Below are positions 60,782 through 64,000 of a DNA stretch of 64,000 nt, one piece after another. Below the pieces are notes generated by a model. That model was not told the DNA's origin. It did no database searches and saw only the letters and a list, made by a program, of their open reading frames with translations. Source of the stretch: Bacteroidota bacterium (GTDB lineage: Bacteria; Bacteroidota; Bacteroidia; Flavobacteriales_E; Vicingaceae); assembly GCA_013112545.1 (NCBI GenBank), contig JABFGJ010000013.1, forward strand, positions 1-64,000. Direction: 5' to 3'. Position 1 is the stretch's first letter. The number at the start of each line of letters is the position of its first letter. Both the position numbers and the translations under genes were made by a program.

Positions 60782-62118
60782 GAAATTTCTCGCTCAACAA
60801 ATTGAATTCCATTTTCTTCAAGCTCCTTTAAAATCAAGGTGTAAATATCTTTTTTAATGGGTATATGAACCCCAGGTTCGTTAATTTTTCCCTCTAAAAG
60901 TAATTTAGTTGAAATACCAACTGGAAGTCCAACTGTCATGGCCATAGCGGTTTCTAAAGTCGATTTGCCTTTTAAAACCATAGAAGAGTGAAGTTCTTTT
61001 TCTTTGCCTTCATTAGTAGTATATACAAACTTATGCCACATGACTATCATGTCTTTGTCCTGTTCGCTTAAGGACCATTTGCGCTCTAAAATCAATTGCA
61101 AAATTTGAGCTGGAGTTGCATTTTTCAATCCGATAGGAATCTCCTTAAAAATATCTAGCCATTCTAATTTCTCAAATAAAGAAATTTCGTCATGTGCTAA
61201 ATTCAAGTAATGTCTAAATTTTAATTCAACCGAATCCGTTGGGTTATACGGCAAGAATAAATTAATAAACCCTCGAAAAGTCAAGTTTTCAGAATTTGCT
61301 ATAGTATAAGAATCATCAGTTGCACCTAATTGCACAAAGGCATCCCAAGCTCTACAAAACCCAGGTTTTCTCAGCGTCCCTCTGAACATCGTTTTTATAT
61401 CATTTAACCCATAAATAGAGCGATACTTTAAGGAATCTCGATTGGCATAGCCTTCAAATTTACCATGTCCTTCAATATCAATAATCTCTGTTCTTCTGAA
61501 TAATTTATGGTAAGGAATGTACTTATAAGTTCCTTCTTGGATAAACTTAACCGCTCCCCCATGACCTGCTAGAACAACATTTCTTGGATTCCAAGTAAAT
61601 TTATAATTCCATGGATTGTCATCGCTTTCTGGAGCAACTAAGCCGCCTGTAAATGTTTCGAAACCGGTAATTTCTCCACCTGCGTCTCTAATTTCATCGA
61701 TTACTTTCATAGCTGATAAATGATCGATACCTGGGTCAACCCCTATTTCATTTATAATTGTAATTCCAGCATCAACAGCATCATCAAAAAGCGCTTTCAT
61801 TTCATCGGAAATGTAAGATGCAGTCACCATGTGTTTTTTAAATCGAATACAATCTTTTGCAACTCCTATGTGCATATGTGCAGGCAACATCGAGATTACA
61901 ATGTTAGATTTTTTAATACACGTTTCTCTTTGATTCTGATTATTAACATCAAACTCAATAATCTCTATCCGACTATCCGCATCAAATCTGCTTTTTAAAT
62001 CCGTAATAATTCGATCAGCAATCGTGATTTTCCAATCATGTTGTACTGCATTTTTACTTAAGTACTTGATTAGACTATAAGTTGATCTCCCCGCCCCAAT
62101 AAGCAATATCTCTTTCAT
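60778..62118 (-). CDS. Saccharopine dehydrogenase-family protein (Lys9-like)
   Basis: This 446-residue dehydrogenase begins with a Rossmann fold 'ILLIGAGRSTYSLIKYL' and has 'VISMLPAHMHIGVAKDCI' and 'TASYISDEM'. The middle contains 'NEIGVDPGIDHLSAMKVIDEI' and 'FTGGLVAPESDDNPWNYKFTWNPRNVV', typical of saccharopine reductase (Lys9). It would form or cleave saccharopine in lysine metabolism, using NAD(P). The partner lysine-ketoglutarate reductase (Lys1) is not nearby. It is a single gene, convergent with the FAH-family gene by 4 bp. The length agrees with Lys9-type enzymes (about 445). Confidence 0.9.
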   Translation of the reverse strand: MKEILLIGAGRSTYSLIKYLSKNAVQHDWKITIADRIITDLKSRFDADSRIEIIEFDVNNQNQRETCIKKSNIVISMLPAHMHIGVAKDCIRFKKHMVTASYISDEMKALFDDAVDAGITIINEIGVDPGIDHLSAMKVIDEIRDAGGEITGFETFTGGLVAPESDDNPWNYKFTWNPRNVVLAGHGGAVKFIQEGTYKYIPYHKLFRRTEIIDIEGHGKFEGYANRDSLKYRSIYGLNDIKTMFRGTLRKPGFCRAWDAFVQLGATDDSYTIANSENLTFRGFINLFLPYNPTDSVELKFRHYLNLAHDEISLFEKLEWLDIFKEIPIGLKNATPAQILQLILERKWSLSEQDKDMIVMWHKFVYTTNEGKEKELHSSMVLKGKSTLETAMAMTVGLPVGISTKLLLEGKINEPGVHIPIKKDIYTLILKELEENGIQFVEREIS

Positions 62119-62211
62119 AATTTCATTTTGAATGTGGCCAAGTTAATTTATTCTATCACTTAATCAAAAAAAGAAAGCAATATAAATCATAGCAATTATT
62201 ACCTTTGAAGG

Positions 62212-62598
62212 ATGACAAAAAAACTCATTTCGCTTGGTGCTGTCTTTGGTGCTTTAGCAGTAATTTTTGGTGCATTTGGCGCTCATGCATTAAAAGGTAT
62301 TTTAAGTTTTGATGCACTTCAGGCTTATGAAACTGGTGTTCGGTATCAAATAATTCACGCTCTACTGCTTGTGATTCTAGGCTTTCAATCTAAAATTGAT
62401 GTAAAACTAATTGGAAAGCTTATTGTATGGGGCATACTTTTTTTCTCATTCTCTATTTATCTACTTAGTTTTAAAGATATTTTGGGCTGGCCTGCCTTAA
62501 AATATTTAGGCCCTATAACTCCTATTGGAGGATTGTTACTTCTAACGAGTTGGGTGTTACTAATTTTCAAGTCAACCAAACTAAAACAGATAGACTAA
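62212..62598 (+). CDS. DUF423-family small membrane protein
   Basis: The 128-residue protein has four hydrophobic helices and the family signature 'GAVFGALAVIFGAFGAHALKG' at the start, then 'YETGVRYQIIHALLLVI' and 'GPITPIGGLLLLTSWVLL'. These match the YgdD/DUF423 family of inner-membrane proteins of unknown function. GAAGG stands directly ahead of the ATG. asnB begins 4 bp later, so the two genes are likely cotranscribed. Confidence 0.93.
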   Translation: MTKKLISLGAVFGALAVIFGAFGAHALKGILSFDALQAYETGVRYQIIHALLLVILGFQSKIDVKLIGKLIVWGILFFSFSIYLLSFKDILGWPALKYLGPITPIGGLLLLTSWVLLIFKSTKLKQID

Positions 62599-62602
62599 AC
62601 TT

Positions 62603-64000
62603 ATGTGTGGAATAACTGGCATTATTACAAAAGAAGTTTTATCAAATGATGATATTGATGAATTAAAAGCTGCAACTCAACAATTAGCAAAAAGAGGACC
62701 TGACGCTTCTGGGGTTGAAATATTCGAAAAAATTGGCCTTGGACATAGAAGACTTTCGATAATTGACACAAGCGAATCGGCTAATCAGCCGTTTAAAGAT
62801 GAAACAGGCAGATACACCATCGTATTTAACGGTGAAATTTTTAATTACAAACTAATTAAAAATGAACTCATTAACAAGGGAATCAAATTCAGAACATCTG
62901 GAGATACCGAAGTTTTATTAGCAGCCTATATACATTTTGGTACAGCTTTTCTTAATAAATTAAACGGTTTTTTTGCTTTAGCAATCTACGATTCAGAAAC
63001 CAAATCGACCCTTTTAGCTAGAGATCGTTTTGGAATAAAGCCACTCATTTATTATAGTTCAAGCACTAAAATTATTTTTGCCTCTGAGATGAAAGCTATT
63101 CTTGCTTATAACATCCCCAGAACCATAGACAACAGCTCTTTATATACTTATTTCCAATTAAACTATATCCCTGAACCTCACTCTATTCTTCAAGATGTCA
63201 AAAAATTAGAGCCAGGACATTACTTAAAAATTGATGTCGATAATAAAATCCAAAAAATACCTTTTTATCAACTAAACTACCCCATAGAAAAAGAGCAATA
63301 TCAAAAAATAAGTTATAACGATGCCCAAAAAGAGTTTTTAAAACTATTAGATGAATCAGTTGAAAGAAGACTTGTTTCCGATGTTCCTTTAGGCACTTTT
63401 CTCAGCGGAGGAATTGACTCCTCTTTAATCACCGCCTTAGCCGCAAAGAAAGTAGATCGACTTTCCACCTTTTCTATTGGCTTTAAAGATGAGCCATTAT
63501 TTGACGAAACAGAATACGCCCTAGCCGTTGCAAAAAAATACAATACCGATCATCATGTTTTTTCGCTTGGTAATAATGATTTGCTCAAAAGCCTTTATGA
63601 GACTTTAGATTATATAGATGAGCCATTTGCAGATTCATCGGCATTAGCAGTAAACGCACTATCAGGCAATACTTCAAAATTTGTAAAAGTTGCTCTTTCG
63701 GGCGATGGTGCTGATGAATTATTTGCTGGTTACCATAAGCACATGGGTGAATATATGGTGAGGCAAACAGGTGTAAAACAAAACCTAATTAAATCCCTTA
63801 AACCTGTATGGGGAATAATGCCCAAGTCTAGAAACTCAAAACTTGGAAATCTATTTCGGAAATTGAATAAGTTTTCTGAAGGTTCTTCTTTAACTGACAA
63901 AGAACGTTATTGGTTATGGGCCAGTTTGATGAATGAGGCAAATGCTGCGAATTTATTGATTAAAAAAGCAAAACCTGAAGTTTACCTAAAACGCAAAGAA
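62603..64000 (+). CDS. asnB: Asparagine synthase (glutamine-hydrolysing), 3' end beyond the window
   Basis: The frame is open from the ATG at 62603 to the last base, giving 466 codons with no stop. The protein starts 'MCGITGIITK', so Cys2 is the N-terminal nucleophile of the glutaminase domain. 'RGPDASGVE', 'RLSIIDTSESANQPF' and 'NGEIFNY' follow. The synthetase domain begins later with the PP-loop 'SGGIDSSLI' near residue 270 and 'LSGDGADELFAGYHKH' near 370. The enzyme makes asparagine, or in glycan loci amidates sugars. The C-terminus (about 150 residues) is missing because the window ends. It is cotranscribed with the DUF423 gene. Confidence 0.95.
   Translation, partial: MCGITGIITKEVLSNDDIDELKAATQQLAKRGPDASGVEIFEKIGLGHRRLSIIDTSESANQPFKDETGRYTIVFNGEIFNYKLIKNELINKGIKFRTSGDTEVLLAAYIHFGTAFLNKLNGFFALAIYDSETKSTLLARDRFGIKPLIYYSSSTKIIFASEMKAILAYNIPRTIDNSSLYTYFQLNYIPEPHSILQDVKKLEPGHYLKIDVDNKIQKIPFYQLNYPIEKEQYQKISYNDAQKEFLKLLDESVERRLVSDVPLGTFLSGGIDSSLITALAAKKVDRLSTFSIGFKDEPLFDETEYALAVAKKYNTDHHVFSLGNNDLLKSLYETLDYIDEPFADSSALAVNALSGNTSKFVKVALSGDGADELFAGYHKHMGEYMVRQTGVKQNLIKSLKPVWGIMPKSRNSKLGNLFRKLNKFSEGSSLTDKERYWLWASLMNEANAANLLIKKAKPEVYLKRKE

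Noticed and set aside
62200-62207. TACCTTTG as a promoter for the DUF423 gene
   Set aside because: It ends only 4 bp before the ATG and would give a leaderless or nearly leaderless mRNA; there is no -33 element and GAAGG ahead of the ATG is a better reading.

Overview
The window is AT-rich chromosomal DNA of a Bacteroidota bacterium, most likely a marine or aquatic Flavobacteriales-type organism. The evidence is: at least five secreted proteins with type IX secretion (T9SS) C-terminal sorting tails; a PorE-like TPR/PD40/OmpA protein; TAnnTTTG promoter elements close upstream of many genes; a fused isobutyryl-CoA mutase; an exosortase with a PID-CTERM-like substrate; and the dispersed repeat core GTCATTGCGAGGAG, which is widespread in this phylum. 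No tRNA, rRNA or CRISPR array was seen. The last gene (asparagine synthase) runs off the right edge.

Region 1 (1-13.5 kb) is a surface-polysaccharide locus. One long minus-strand operon of overlapping or closely spaced genes reads from a Wzc-like PCP/BY-kinase (12053) to an intrinsic terminator at about 67-103. It encodes a Wzm/Wzt ABC exporter, a sulfotransferase, hexapeptide acyltransferases, a dTDP-3-amino-3,6-dideoxyhexose module (FdtA, an FdtA paralogue, FdtC, FdtB), two glycosyltransferases and an orphan HisH. The operon carries scars: a short ORF that appears to be the LegB N-terminus joined to a piece of LegC, and a sulfotransferase gene cut off at the terminator. Together with the partnerless HisH these suggest a former nonulosonic-acid (legionaminic-type) branch that was deleted. 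galE lies upstream in the same direction.

Region 2 (13.5-21.1 kb) is the most unusual part. A 1020-aa T9SS protein is followed by a 79-aa PID-CTERM-like protein, a four-helix membrane protein, a roughly 1.4-kb array of 214-bp repeats built from REP-like hairpins with a GIY-YIG nuclease gene inside it, glyA, and an exosortase only 7 bp after glyA. This looks like a minimal exosortase/substrate/accessory-protein locus split by a selfish repeat/nuclease element.

Region 3 (21.2-35.1 kb) holds two large neighbouring T9SS proteins (870 and 1477 aa), fumarylacetoacetase, a DivIC/FtsB-type division protein, PruA, another T9SS protein, and a methyltransferase plus glycosyltransferase pair.

Region 4 (35.4-54.6 kb) holds a methyltransferase, a chalcone-isomerase-like periplasmic protein, a DUF6503-type lipoprotein next to icmF, an ECF sigma/anti-sigma/adhesin-like operon beside a TonB-dependent receptor, an M28-PDZ peptidase, a TolB-like propeller lipoprotein, two proteins of unknown function, a sodium:solute symporter, RecR, a large GT2 fusion, and a small T9SS protein.

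Region 5 (54.7-64 kb) holds a 2-oxoacid dehydrogenase E2, the PorE-like protein, a DnaQ-type exonuclease, an FAH-family hydrolase, a saccharopine-dehydrogenase-family enzyme, a DUF423 membrane protein and the 5' part of asnB. The metabolic genes (PruA, FahA, IcmF, E2, saccharopine dehydrogenase, GlyA) point to amino-acid catabolism. The rest is mainly about building and secreting the cell surface.
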